A stretch of DNA of 64,000 nt. It comes from Bremia lactucae (lineage: Eukaryota > Oomycota > Peronosporomycetes > Peronosporales > Peronosporaceae). The stretch's first letter is position 1. Each line of letters starts with the position of its first letter. Where the stretch lies: assembly GCF_004359215.1 (NCBI RefSeq), contig NC_090613.1:3343191-3407190 (forward strand), given 5' to 3'. Shown piece by piece: positions 46,501-57,194 of this stretch. The notes beneath the pieces were generated by a model. That model was not told where the DNA came from and made no database searches. It was given only the letters and a program-made list of their open reading frames with translations. The translations under genes and the position numbers were made by a program.

Positions 46501-47380
46501 GATCACTTCCTCGATCTCCACCACGACGGTCACTTGCTCCACGATCGTCACGTCGATTGTACCCACGATCTCCACTTCCTCCGTAACTACGATCGTCTCG
46601 AGTGCTAGTGCCATTGTACCCCCGATCTTCACGGCCTTTAAAGCTACGATCTCCACCTCCAGAGATGCTACTACTACCTCCGTAACCTCGGTCATTACTA
46701 GCACTGGTACTAGCTCCGTAACCACGATCACCACTGAAACTGGTACTTACTCCGTACCCACGGTCGTCGCGGCCACCACTGTACCCACGATCGTCTCGAG
46801 TACCACTGTATCGAGAGCGATCATCGTAATTGCTACTGGAATAGCCCCGCGAACGGTCATCGTATCCACTACTGGTACCACCGTAACTGCCTCCGCCACG
46901 GTTATGGTCGTACCCACTTCGGTTCTCGTAACCCGCCGAACTCTGTCCATGCGACGAAGAGCCGCCGTACCCTCCTCGATCATCATACCCTGAACCTCCG
47001 TACCCTCCGCCTCCACTAGCATACGATCCCCCTCGGCTACGGTCGTCGTAACGACTCGCACTGTAATCCCCTTGGGTACTTTCGTACCCCCTTGCCCCAG
47101 AGCTGTAACCCCCGCCGCCACGTTGGTAATCGTCATATCCTGACGAAGATCTGCTGTAATCACCACTTCGAGAGCCATATCCCCCACGCTGATCGTAACT
47201 TTGTTGGCCGCGCTGGTCGTATCCACGCTGGTCGTACCCTTGCCCGTAACTGCCACTGTAACCTTCATTGCCACCATCACTCGGGCGATTTGGATCATCA
47301 TAGCTACGCCCCGTTTCGCCACTACGTGAGCTATAGCCACGCTGGTCGCCATAACCGCCGCTACCTCCACTGTAGCTCAT
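43589..47380 (-). CDS. AGO: Argonaute with long Gly/Arg/Tyr-rich N-terminus
   Basis: 1263 residues in a single exon from the ATG at 47380. Residues 1-325 are low complexity, built from repeats such as GYDDRS, DDRGY and RGG, a likely RNA/protein-binding region and arginine-methylation target. Then come the N domain (about 385-600), PAZ (about 635-765, beginning LLMNVDQAATVFYAP), MID (about 830-985, MRNWGVVVSAN) and PIWI (about 926-1235). Active-site residues: Asp1009 (GADVEHP), Asp1080 (YYRDGVSEGQ) and His1217 (YYAHLAA). The glutamate finger is not obvious; Asp1049 or Ser1048 falls there. C-terminus ends NCMFFI. Function: small-RNA guided silencing. LINE 2 lies 555 bp upstream of the start codon. 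Confidence 0.96.
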   Translation of the reverse strand: MSYSGGSGGYGDQRGYSSRSGETGRSYDDPNRPSDGGNEGYSGSYGQGYDQRGYDQRGQQSYDQRGGYGSRSGDYSRSSSGYDDYQRGGGGYSSGARGYESTQGDYSASRYDDRSRGGSYASGGGGYGGSGYDDRGGYGGSSSHGQSSAGYENRSGYDHNRGGGSYGGTSSGYDDRSRGYSSSNYDDRSRYSGTRDDRGYSGGRDDRGYGVSTSFSGDRGYGASTSASNDRGYGGSSSISGGGDRSFKGREDRGYNGTSTRDDRSYGGSGDRGYNRRDDRGASDRRGGDRGSDRGGERGGGRGGGRYGGGGGRGGRGESGPGVGTLSGSGYESLGEPVADPRLLDEWTGRAGVRDVSTEDPELQQEFLICRRPGIGRGGKSMQLQVNYFSVLLDGAPTEILKYHVDVARSPDTAMDMKYGPSAKENDATMAESTDDGHASVHKVEKQDKDVEMSDAVAPLKRETRPERPLPRSLVRNVINAALRQYESDFNGIRVVHDGMAAMYAPAMLPWDGQAKTFIDVNPDGISPTPPPPAAGDAPRRPFRGPRTFVVKIKLAEAISTSTLKDYYSNPDVNVMPVLQALDVAARHLGAQRLISVGRNFFSMKKTHPLKGGKELCWGYHQAIRVADRKLLMNVDQAATVFYAPKELMELVLPALNARSANDIRTLSDRDGKNLARVLRKIEVVPTHRKDRKRAIFGISSQPANQTMVDIKGEHLSVADYFSKRYNMTLRYPNLPLVNVGSKRPGKENWLPIELCEVAPGQRCANINDLDTAEIIRQTSQPPRARQETILDQIRQAGFENDPYLAAFGMKVEQRLESTEARVMDPPDVQYANVSERPSGGQWNLRDKRFVEGATMRNWGVVVSANVSERDVQSFIRSLLDMAGKSGLVIEDSNPHLVHGDQYRGAQVEELMKMCFKELEARNRGPPQLILVIKQDKSVGSYSDIKRMSDTILGIPSQCIVSQNVRNAKPQYCANVCLKINMKLSGKNSILREPLPLVSTAPTIIIGADVEHPRSGMGSRPSIASVVASLDRYSAKYVARVAAQKASSDIQLLPHMLRDLFLAYYQSTNRKPEHVLYYRDGVSEGQHRDILLTEMRALRKAFKMISDGYNPPVTFIIVNKRHHMRAFPTNSRDADRKGNVVPGTVIDTGIVDSHRFDFFLYGHSGIQGTSVPCHYTVLHDENKLSADDVQRLTYHLGYTFARCTRSVSFATPAYYAHLAAARARFFLNEGSDGVSTVNSFNSNSSHFDFAELHNELKNCMFFI

Positions 47381-47934
47381 TGCACGTCTTGCTATTTGAA
47401 TTCTACAACGATCTTGACCTTCGCGTGTCAGTTAACTACTGCCTCAAATTTGGAATCGTGGGATGATTCAGGATTGGTTTAAATGCTATCGAGAGGCAAT
47501 GGGTGGTGGGGTTACGCAAGATGTATGGAAAAAAAAGGAAATTCGTAAAATTCGCACAGTTATCAACAATTCGAATCTGTTTTCAAACGGGCACTATTAG
47601 TTGGAGAAAATCGAGATAGCCACACATGCGAATTATCTATGTCTGTTTTAAGCAACTTCGTGGGAACAGGGCATTATATTGAGAAGCCTTGATGCAGGCC
47701 TTTCGAACTATTTTTTTAAACTCAAAAGGCCTGCATAAAGGCTTCTTAATATGTCCATATGTTTTTGTTGAATAGTAAGACGGTTGCTCATTAAAAATTT
47801 ATGCACGAATGCCGACAAATACTGAAGCACTAGGGAGGTGTGGCTTATTTGCGCTCATTGTGGTTGCAAAACAAGAGCACTGAGATTCACGAACGTCAAC
47901 ACGTTTCTGATGTGCCATGGGTACTCCGTCACAC
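47381..47934. promoter_or_regulatory. Argonaute 5' flank with an inverted repeat
   Basis: Carries the Argonaute promoter. An imperfect hairpin lies at about 47681-47747: GAAGCCTTGATGCAGGCCTT on the left pairs with AAAAGGCCTGCATAAAGGC on the right, with a T-rich loop. No gene seen. Confidence 0.5.
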
Positions 47935-47951
47935 CCATTTCACTACTCTCA
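47935..47951. repeat. LINE 2 target-site duplication, 5' side
   Basis: CCATTTCACTACTCTCA, 17 bp, identical to 55997-56013. Confidence 0.92.
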
Positions 47952-48251
47952 CTCTTCAATTTGCGGTGCAAGCGGAGGAGTTTAGATAGTAAACGAACTG
48001 GCGTCAGCGAGCATCTTTCTTGCGACGGCGACCTTGCCGTCGCAACGCCCCACCCCCCTTCCCGGGGAGGGAGAAGGGGCCCTCTCTACAGTTTCAGCCT
48101 GGGACGATACCATTTCTCAACCGGGCGTCAGGCAGGAGGCATTCATGGCAAACCTAGATCCAGCCAAGACTGATGGGTACTAAGGCTAGATCCTGGTGCG
48201 CCGACCGCTTCTGGGGGCGCAGGATCCACTTCGCCAGGGGCGCCTGAGGCG

Positions 48252-49940
48252 GTGAGCCCCGAGGTTCAGACTCGTGCGGGAAACACAAAATCTTTGTCTT
48301 CTTCGCAGCAGGTGACCGCTCGGGACATATTTGACGCGCTCGTCGGCGCGATGAAGGAACCGGACGGTCCTACTCACGTAGCCGTTTGGCGGCCGACGGT
48401 TCAGGAGCTGTTTGCTCTCGACTTTTCGCGTCTTCCGGTTCGCTTGGAGGTGTTGCCGCCGGAACGGAAACGCTTTCCTAAGCTTAGACAACCGGAAGCA
48501 GACAGGTTATAAGATCTGTTTCGGCAAGTTTTTGTGACAAACCCAGGCACCTACGCAGACTGGAAAGACCTGGCTCGTAAGATCGGCAGGGAGATTGTGC
48601 TCACAAGGTGGGCCTTTACGAAGATTATTCGGCGGTTGGCCAGCCAGCATTTGCGCCGGTTCCTAATCAGTGAGCACAGGTTGTGCGTGACGGATCGCAG
48701 CAGGTCGGTGCGGGGGTAGCACAGTCGGTTCGGACCGTCTTCGAGAATTTCATGTTCGACCCCTCTCGTTTCTCAGTGGAGGAGGCGGTGGCTCTAAAGG
48801 CGCTTTGTACCGCTTGTCTCCGGGCGCGAAGGAGCGGATGACGAATGGCGTATCATCTTGGAAATAGTGTAAGAGTCGATCGCGTGCCGGCGGCTGCCGA
48901 ACCTTACCATGGCCATTACGGACAGTTAGGAGCGCCTACAGTTGAACGGTACAGTTCAGGCGCAGGTTGAAGTACTGCTTGTCCTCCATCTCTCCCCAGG
49001 ACAAGCCGTCCCGGTCAGCAAGCGGGCAACGCAAGCCATCGGGGCAATAGTTCTGGAATCGGCTGAGCTGTTGCGGGTCAGCTTGCCGGCGGTTCATCGA
49101 CTGTTATGACTGACTAAAGCCATTAGTATAATAGCACAACGCGGAGCATTCACATCGTCTTCTTTTTATGGGATGCGGCCAGGCAGATGCACGATGTTCA
49201 CATCCCATTTCAAGGTCGAATTTACGTGCTGGAGAATATGCACCAGACGGAACAGGGATCGGTCTGGCTTCATCAGCGAGAGTCGGATTCCTTACGAAGC
49301 ACCCGCGGGCTGAGTTTACGGTGCATTTATACAACGTGTGGCGGTTTAACGAGATCGGCCGCATTGCGGCCAATCTTCGATCCGAAATCACCACCAATTT
49401 TGAGATTGAGGACATGGACACGGGTGCTCTCCGAATTCGCGGGCGTCCACGGCGTGAATAATCACCTTTCACCTAGCTAGGTGTCCTACTATCTTACAGG
49501 GGGTGGTGCGCCTGCTTTGGTTTGGAACGGTAATTATAGTTAAGCACCCTGATGTAGGACTCAGGCTCCATCGTCTGCAGTGTGGGTTGTTATGGCATCC
49601 GGCAGTTCGTTGCCAATATACGGATGGGCAGTTGCGTGGGCCAGGTCGCATCGAGGCAACGGAGGCAGAGCTTCAAGGTGTTGGCGACCTAGCTAAACGG
49701 TTCAGCAGGCCGGAAGAGATTCGTCAAATGGCGGATCGACGGCTGCAAGCTCAGTGGTCGGCAGAAGAGGCGGCCCAGCCAGTGGTTACGCCGATGATCT
49801 TGGTGAAAGCCTCCAGTGACCTACTGAGGATCACGCCTCCGCTCCTGGGTGCTCCTGAACGTCCAGTACACGCTGCCCCGAGCTCTCTTGTTGAGCCACC
49901 GCAATCGGGTTTGCGTCCACGGAAGGAAACTCATGGCTGA
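48252..49940 (+). pseudogene. LINE 2 ORF1-like region
   Basis: 48252-48512 is followed by a TAA and then reads on (TYADWKDLARKIGREIVL). 49168-49480 and 49503-49940 hold the knuckle region, where HRLQCGLLWHPAVRCQYT corresponds to the intact CCHC of the other LINE but has lost the first Cys. The tail QLRGPGRIEATEAELQG matches the other copy. Confidence 0.65.
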
Positions 49941-50398
49941 CCCGCCCTACTATAAGGACTAGACGGCCTGTGTCCTCCGCAAAGACTTCAGTGCGTCTAC
50001 CTCGTCCTAGTTCAGGCGGGTATCACATCCTTCAGGATTTAGGACCTGACCATCCTTCATCGGCTCCTTCATCCAAGACCGGCATCGACACCATCGCCGG
50101 AGAACTAGTTACGGCCGAAGGCCTATCAGCGGGCGCGGTACCGCGTGTTCAGCAGTCAGTCTCCACACTTACGCCTGACGAACAGGCTACGTAACGAGCA
50201 GCAACGGTCCGGGGCTCTGCGCCGGTCTTGTCATGTCCGACCCTCCTAACCAAGCGGCGTCAGGAGCGAGCACGTTGCGCTCGACTGCTAAGTCAGCTGC
50301 GGTCCCCGGTTCGGCATCCTATTCCCTCAAAGCCGCGCCTCTAGGTCGAGCCCCTTCACAAGAGGGGGCTTATATGCATTTTTAGTATTCGCTAAGTA

Positions 50399-50640
50399 AA
50401 CACTCCTGCTACGAGCAATTGTTTAGTAATGACTGTCGCACAGGCAGCCGCCGACGCCGCCTTGGACGCTCCCACCAAGGACCTGGAGCTTCTTACTGCC
50501 AGTATTAAACGGAAATTTAAATATGCTGGGTTTTTGCACCTGGAAGATCAGCTCGCTTATGGATTGTGGGTCCATGCGTTGACGAACGTGGGCCGCGAAT
50601 GGCCGACAATGTCCAGAGGGGAGTCGGCGACTTAATTATG
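50399..50640 (+). pseudogene. LINE 2 OTU-like protease region, truncated
   Basis: Reads PATSNCLVMTVAQAAADA (candidate Cys codon 50420-50422), then TASIKRKFKYAGFLHLEDQL and ALTNVGREWPTMSRGES, matching the other LINE block for block. The C-terminal half with the candidate catalytic His is not found before the next conserved segment at about 50972, so it has been deleted or decayed. Confidence 0.55.
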
Positions 50641-50971
50641 GTGGTTTCTTCATGATTATGCGGAAAGCCCTTCAGATCGGGAGTCGCTAGCATCAGGTGG
50701 GTTCGCAGACCGGGTCCTGTTTAGCTCAAAAAGGGGCCTTGTCAATCCTCTGGAGACCGGCAGGTCCTTCGAGGCTCCTGTCTCAATCGTTCATGCACCA
50801 TCTCAACTCAAAAAAGAGAGAGTGAGTAAGGAACCAATTCAATCACTTCCTTCCTTAATGGACGACCGCATTGGTCGTGAGGAGTGGCCCGGGGTTTAGT
50901 AAGCTTGTTCCGACTGGCCGACGACGGCTGCAACACCATATCCTCTTGTCCACGGTAGCATCGAGGCATGG

Positions 50972-51648
50972 ATGAAAACAGCTCGGCTGCAACCGGGCGT
51001 TCTGTTATGTCACGTGCGTCATTTTGTATTCCCGGACGATCTTCTTGCCAGCTTAAAGGATTCAGTGCTTGTGCAGCGGACGGCACAATGGCGGCGGGAA
51101 TGTCTACTTTCTAGGTTTCAAGCTTACCGGCACAGGGTTCAAGATCCCCCTACCGTACAGTGGCTATATAACTGGATCGCTATCACGGAGTATGGTCTCT
51201 CCCAGTCTATGCTTTCCCCGCTCATTGATAATATGGACGACTGGCACAAGCTTAAGGCGGCTAACTACGCGGGGGTGATATTTTACGATTGTGTGACCCC
51301 AGTCGGTGCATTCGACTGAGCCAACATCTGCTCTGCGCTATATTATTCGACAGCGAAACATTTGCGTTGACGGGGGACGGTGACAGACCTTTGCTCTCTT
51401 CAGAGCAACTTCGATGTTACTGTCGGTTACTCAGTATCAATCCAGCCTTCAAGACGGCGGTCTGGCCGTCGGGGGGACGTCACGTCTGCTGGCACCAGTT
51501 CGTCACTTTTTTCGCTACAGCTTTGGCTCCTGCTGATCAAAGGAGTCTACTGGGATATAAGGGCAGCTCACGGGTGTATCTGGCTACGAGTCTCCGTCAC
51601 GCATCTCTGGATTCAGCGGATGGTTACGGACGGTATCGTTTGCTTTAG
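50972..51648 (+). pseudogene. LINE 2 segment of unknown function
   Basis: Two overlapping frames, 50972-51319 (VQWLYNWIAITEYGLSQSML) and 51289-51648 (QHLLCAILFDSETFALTG). The latter corresponds to 21685-22059 of the other LINE. No domain recognised. Confidence 0.45.
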
Positions 51649-51725
51649 GACTGGACGACTTCCCCTGAGGCGTCGAGGATTCACAATAGGGTCGGCTCAG
51701 TGATGCGCTGTACATTTCCCAAAAT

Positions 51726-52350
51726 GTGAGAGGTTACAAGGATAGTGTTCGATCAGGTTGGATGTCGGCGTGGCGACATCGACCTAAGCGACTGCGTCCG
51801 TTGGCGTGGTGCATTCAGGAAGCTCACGTGGACACGGATGAGGAGGCAACCTCTTTGAGTTATCATTGGGCACAGTTCTGGGGAAGGCATTTGGACTCTA
51901 GCGTTCCGTTGTCTTTCTTGAGTACTGGGTCGCCCAAACGAGGCGGGGTGAACACTTCTTTACCTTTATCCTATCTTTAAATTTGGAGCCCACAAACACA
52001 CTTATGGTTGGAAATTTTAATTGAGTGCAGAGTCCTTTGCTCGATAGGTATGGCTATCATCGGTTGAATTGGTCGGAGAGACCGGCCCTAGACAGTGTGC
52101 TGGCAGCGAAAGGTCTCGCGGACGCGAGGGTGTTGAGGTACCATGCGGACGATGGCGGGTTGGATGACTTCGTGGACCATTTCACATTCTGGAAAGAGAC
52201 AGGGCTACTCGCATCGATCTTACTTATGTGCCCTCGACGTGAGCAGACCGCGTTTTATGGGTCAAAACGCGTGCTTTATCGCAACAGTCGATCAACAGTA
52301 GGTTGTTCTTTGCCTCCGGGGCGCGGGCCGACCTCGTCAGTCTTTTAGTC
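51726..52350 (+). pseudogene. LINE 2 APE endonuclease, decayed
   Basis: 51726-51980 holds the metal-binding N-terminus (RPLAWCIQEAHVDTDEEATS, QE-H block) and 52025-52348 part of the C-terminal half (DDGGLDDFVDHFTFWKE). The central GDFN segment appears as MVGNFN near 52003-52020, with the Asp lost. Confidence 0.7.
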
Positions 52351-52533
52351 ACGCGCGGGTGATGTATTCTATTCATACTCCTCACTCCCACCGAGTCGTT
52401 GCAGAACTGGTCGAAGAAGTGGATGCCGTGGCTATCGGTCAGGAGGTGGAGCCTACTACTTGAGATCGAGAGGTTGCCGAAGTAAGAGCCGCATTCACAA
52501 GGCACACTCTGCAAGCGGGTCAAGCAGCGCCGG

Positions 52534-54085
52534 GTGCGGATCCGGCACATTGTACGCCGCCGCAACGAACGACTCTTATTCACCCGAGCGCAATGGATTG
52601 ACTGCAATATAGAGGATTTACGGCAGGAACATCTTATTCGCCTTGGTCAGCAACTTGCCCGAACTACTTACCGGTTACGTTGGTTTTATCGCCGTGTAGC
52701 AGACTGGGAACGCGATCAAACGGTCACAACAATTTTGCATCAGCACGGACCGGCCTTTATACGAAATACATCGATAGCGGATAAGTTAGCATCCGAGTGG
52801 TGGACTGTCCTCAGTGTGTGCCATATGACTGCGCCTCGTGGTAACCTACCTTCCGCTATTCGCGCTTCTGACAAGATACCCACTGGGTGGGTCCTTTCTC
52901 CAGTTGGCAACGGGGCGCTCCTTGAAGATTTTACGTAGGTGGGAATTCTCATGGCCATTGCCGGTCTCATTCGTCACAAATCCGCGGGGTTGGATGGCCT
53001 CAACAATGACTTCTTAAAGGATATGGCTACTCTTCTGGTCCCAGCGCTAGTGAAGGATCCTCCACCTTCGTATCTTGAGGCCCTGATCATACCCTTGCGA
53101 AAAGGCGATTAGGCGATGCAACGGATTATCGTCCCATCGCCTTACTCCAAACAAGTAACCAAATCTTCGCCAAAGTTCTCGCGACACGACCGCAACGGGC
53201 CCTACCGAAGCTCATCGGGGACTCGCAACAAGGATTCGTCAGCGGCAGACAGATGTTTAAATTAGCGATGGTGATGGTATCTCAGTTGGCCACGGCGACA
53301 CAGAAGGCTGATCTAGACGCCGCTATGAGTCGGGCCATTCTCTTGCTCGGCTTCCGCAAAGCTTACGACACAGTGGACAGGGAATGTCTGTATGAGGCAT
53401 TGCGGCAGTTAAGGTTTGCTGAGCGCTATGTTCAGCTTATCGCTCAACTGCATACTGGAACGACGGCTACATTCCTGGTCAACGAGGAGCGGTCCAAGCC
53501 CATTCCAGTTGTCTCAGGAATTCGCCAGGGCTGCCTGCTTGCCCCGCTGCTTATTCTCCTCGTCGTCGAGCTCTTAGGCATCGCGGTGCAACAGACATCG
53601 AACTTTACAGGACTCCCTGTGCCGGTTTCCCGGTCGGCTCGCACACGTTCTCCGCCATCGTTGATGACTCAACGGTCTTTCTGAAGAAGGCGCATCAGCT
53701 TGAGCCTGTACACACCCTTATTTCTCGTTTTGGTGCATTCTCTGATCTCCAGGCCCATCCGGCCAAGAATAGGCTGATTGTTCTTAATCGAGCGGTGTGC
53801 ATCACGGGCTTTCAAGAGATATCGGTCCTCCAGCCGGCGGACACGGTGCGGAATTCAGGTTATGAGTCTGAGATTGAGGACCTACAGCATCGCAATTGGG
53901 CGCTTCGTATTCGGAAGTTACAACGACGCCTTTTCAAAGCTGTCAAAGTAGCAACCAGCCTAGAGCATCGGGTCTTAATCCTCAACTCCATCATCCTGCC
54001 ATCAATCCTGCTCACAGCCGCTAATTTTGACATCCCGGAATGGACACGGAAAGCTGTTCGGAATTTGTACAAACAACTTTTGTGA
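52534..54085 (+). pseudogene. LINE 2 reverse transcriptase
   Basis: A pre-RT linker (52534-52938), then IRHKSAGLDGLNNDFLKD (about 52965-53020), QQGFVSGRQMFKLAM, LLLGFRKAYDTVDRECLYEAL (53253-53684, FDF reduced to LGF), IRQGCLLAPLLILLVVE, FSAIVDDSTVFLKKAH (about 53645-53700, the YxDD box in a shifted frame) and a thumb region (53795-54085). Several stops and frameshifts. Confidence 0.88.
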
Positions 54086-55210
54086 GCAAGTGCTACCTCC
54101 ACGGAGGTGCGTCGTCACAAGGGTAATCCTGGTCTGCTCTTTGCTCAGAAAAGGCAAGGGGCGTCGGGCTCGCCTCTTTCGAGGTTGCCATTAAAACACA
54201 ACGAACTTAACATGCTCTGCAGTGGCGTGCGCTTGCGCATGATAAGTATTGTTGCTCGTGGCGTTTCTGGGTTTATCAGAGCCGGCCTACACCTTCTGGA
54301 ACGGTACTACATGAGCGGCCTCGGGAGGGAGCGTGGTCGGTTTGCTTGGCTAAACCGTCAAAAGATTCGGTTGTGAGGGGTCTGGACATGCTTCTCGAAC
54401 TCACAGCGGAGAATTGGAGTGTCTCTAGGCCCGGATGACTGAGCACAATGCATCCTTGCTTCATAGAACCGACAGCTGGTGGGATGGCGACGACTGGTTG
54501 TGTCTTATCGTCCTGTTTTCTCGGATGCAGTCGCTTCTCAGGATCCTCACTTGCACGCGATCTCTCAATTTTGTGGGACGTTTGGATGAAGTTATAACTC
54601 ATGGATACGGGACCGGAAGGACTCCAGTTGGTTCGTTTCAAATTTGACAGGATCGTGACTTTTTCCATCTCGGACTTACACGTCGTCGGATAGGACAGGC
54701 AGAATTTTCTCTTCCGCATTCCTCCGGCTGGACCACTATTTTTACACCACTCTCAGTCCAAATTGCGGCGATGGGTAACGATTATCTTGCTAGCGTCACC
54801 ACATTTCCTCATTGGGTCTGCATTGACGCTCGAGCCTCCATTTTGGTTGCGGCTGCACCTCGTTTCGGTTTGACTATGAATGGTCAACGATGAAAAGGGG
54901 TCACATCGTCGGGACTAGACAGGGTCTTCAGCGTCAGACGTTAGATCGGGTCCATCTGCAGCAAGGATTCGACGGGTTTCGATGGTTCCTAACATAGCCA
55001 TCAAAGCTGGCTCCGGACCTAGCTGATGGATTATCACCCTCCGTCGACTTCCTTCAGCGGCACAGGGTCGTATTTTACGCCCATCCCCGCCATCACCGGT
55101 TTCCGTGGTCGGTAGCGGAGCGCGTCCCGAATAGTTCTCTTCGATGGTCAGTTTTTCGACGTGCGTTTCAGCTTCATAAACGGCCGCTGACGACTGCGTT
55201 ATGGTCACTG
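54086..55210 (+). pseudogene. LINE 2 connection region between RT and zf-RVT
   Basis: Short frames only (for example 54107-54376). The position matches the poorly conserved region 18340-18930 of the first LINE. Confidence 0.45.
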
Positions 55211-55720
55211 TTGCGGCAAACGGACGTCGTTATCAGTACAGACTTCTGGCAGCGGGCAGCAGCGCATCAGTGTCCGTCCCATGTTTGGCGTCACGCTCAA
55301 GGTCTGACGGAATATCAAGTTTGGACGGCCTACCAGGTTGCTACCATGCAACTAAACCTCTTTCATGTGGGTCGTCAGGGGGACAATAGCTGTCGAGCAT
55401 TGTCGGGGTGTCACGGAGGGAAAGAGTCTCCGGCGCACATCTTTTTGGACTGTCCTAAGGCGCGCGCTAGTTGGGGCAAACTTCTCCGGCATTGGAGGGC
55501 GTTACCGCGGTCCCTCTCGGGGACACGAGTCTTCTGCTCGGCTGCACCTCTAGGCGAGCTCCACCGATCCCGGCACGGCAGCGGCAATGGCTGCTCCTAC
55601 GGTTTCAGGACGATTTTGAGGCCGCGGTCACGGGCTGGAAACGAATCCAGTTTTTAATGTGTACCATTTGCCTCAAGCACTTATCAGGTGAGCGAAATGA
55701 TGCACTGTTTCAGGGACAGT
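55211..55720 (+). pseudogene. LINE 2 zf-RVT C-terminal domain
   Basis: LTEYQVWTAYQVATMQLNLF, then a Cys/His finger CRALSGC ... HIFLDCPKA, as in the zinc-binding region of LINE-like reverse transcriptases; followed in another frame by a helical tail. It corresponds to 17175-18337 of the first LINE. Confidence 0.75.
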
Positions 55721-55996
55721 AGACCGCGGTGTCTCACAGCGTACCTCGTTGGACGCATCGGGTACGCCAAATCAAGGCGTTGGCGAAATGGGACCATCGC
55801 GATCCGGACAGAGTCGTTCAAGGGGCGCTATTGTACGCTTACGTGGATCTGTTTACGCTTGAGCCGAGGGATCTTTCGGTTGCTTTTGAGATCAGCCACG
55901 ACTGTTCGCTGTCGCCGGTGCTTCTTTCCTGGCTTCGGAGCTTTCAGACATTTTGTACTTCATCAAATGAAATAGACCGTCATGAAATCTCTCTCT

Positions 55997-56013
55997 CCAT
56001 TTCACTACTCTCA
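55997..56013. repeat. LINE 2 target-site duplication, 3' side
   Basis: CCATTTCACTACTCTCA, identical to 47935-47951. Confidence 0.92.
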
Positions 56014-56631
56014 TCGGTATGTGGCTATAACGGCTCCCTTAATTAAATATTATTAAACCTTTCCAATTATTGAACTACGCAGCTCTCATCTTCTGTACCT
56101 TGAACACGTTTACAATGGTACGCAGACTGGTATCCTTCCTGGGCTCCAGAAGATTCTCATAGAGCAGGGTTAAAAATTATAGAAGAAAAATTGCCGTTTT
56201 GTTTGCATCGATGCAGCTCATGCTGGTCAGCTACCCAATGATGTATTCAAAAAGCTTCAGCTATTTTGTGAAGGGCAGAGTATCATCAACAGGCGTTGTT
56301 TTATCTTAGCCAGATTAGAATTCACTCTATGCAACAAAGTAAGCTCTAAACCTAAGTTGAAAGAGCATCTTCATTTCTGTAAAAACGATAAGAATTTCTC
56401 AGGCAAATTTATTGTTAAAACGCTTTAAGGATATTAGTGTTTTAGATGTTCCCGTTTTAAGTGGTGTATGACTTCGATGGTGTGTCGTCTCGACGCTATG
56501 TTCCAGTCGACAGCAGCGCCGTTATGACATGGTACCAGAAACGGGCTAGTGCGACCAGCAATTCGGGCCATGGCGCGTGGTGGCACGTGCCATGGAGCCA
56601 AAAAGGGGTTTTGGACTGGTGCTGGCATGTA
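56014..56631. other. Intergenic or decayed transposon sequence
   Basis: No coding domain recognised. It is the original 3' continuation of the LINE 2 target site. Confidence 0.45.
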
Positions 56632-56679
56632 CGGATTCGATGATGGTGTGTGGTTCGACCAATTTGGCTGGACTCGACT

Positions 56680-57194
56680 TGTAACGGGACACCCTTTGCT
56701 AGTACTGTTACCAGTACTACACAACCTTCACTGATTTCAGTGAAGGTGGCGCACCTCGATTTTTTCACGTATACTGACGTGCAGAGGAAGATTACTGGAA
56801 GCAAAGTAGTCTTATCTACCAAAGGTTAGTTCTAAGGCTTTACAATAGAGAAAAAGTGAAACTGTATTAATATATTAAGTTCCTACGTAACGATCTCCCA
56901 TCTACTTCTGACTTTATTATATATTGGTAACAATCTATGTATGGCGGCCTACTTGCGCACCGCACAATCGTGTCTTGTAACGATTGGCGGGGTTGAATTA
57001 AACTTAAATCAGCCAATCAATAGAACTAGTGTATTACTGCATTAATATTAACAAATTTAGTAATATTGGAACTATTAAGTCAGAATTAATAGAGATAATA
57101 ATTTTGTACTTCTTTATTTACATCGTCTCATAAGAAATAACGTTTATTATTTCTCTTATAGGAAGTAATGTTTATGACGGGGCACCCTGTTACA
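56680..57194 (-). repeat. Solo LTR (515 bp) inserted in another element's LTR
   Basis: TGTAACGGGACAC ... CACCCTGTTACA, related along its length to the split LTR at 16957/25894. It is flanked by GACT and, one base inside, GAGT, a probable 4-5 bp target-site duplication with one change. Host sequence on the two sides joins to match the 3' LTR at 61180-61210. No internal region remains, so it is a solo LTR. Confidence 0.85.

Larger units (their letters stand above)
47952..55996 (+). mobile_element. Second LINE of the same family, opposite orientation, about 8.0 kb
   Basis: Bounded by a perfect 17-bp target-site duplication. Plus-strand order: 5' UTR, ORF1 with a degenerate zinc knuckle, OTU-like region, unassigned segment, APE endonuclease, reverse transcriptase, zf-RVT, then a tail ending in CTCTCTCT. 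Peptides align along the whole length with the LINE at 17146-25893 but are clearly diverged. It appears full length except for a deletion within the OTU region. All ORFs are broken. Confidence 0.88.

Noticed and set aside
46348..47370. Long alternative frames rich in Val/Thr/Glu opposite or beside the Argonaute N-terminus
   Set aside because: Frame shadows of the repetitive GY/RGG coding region.
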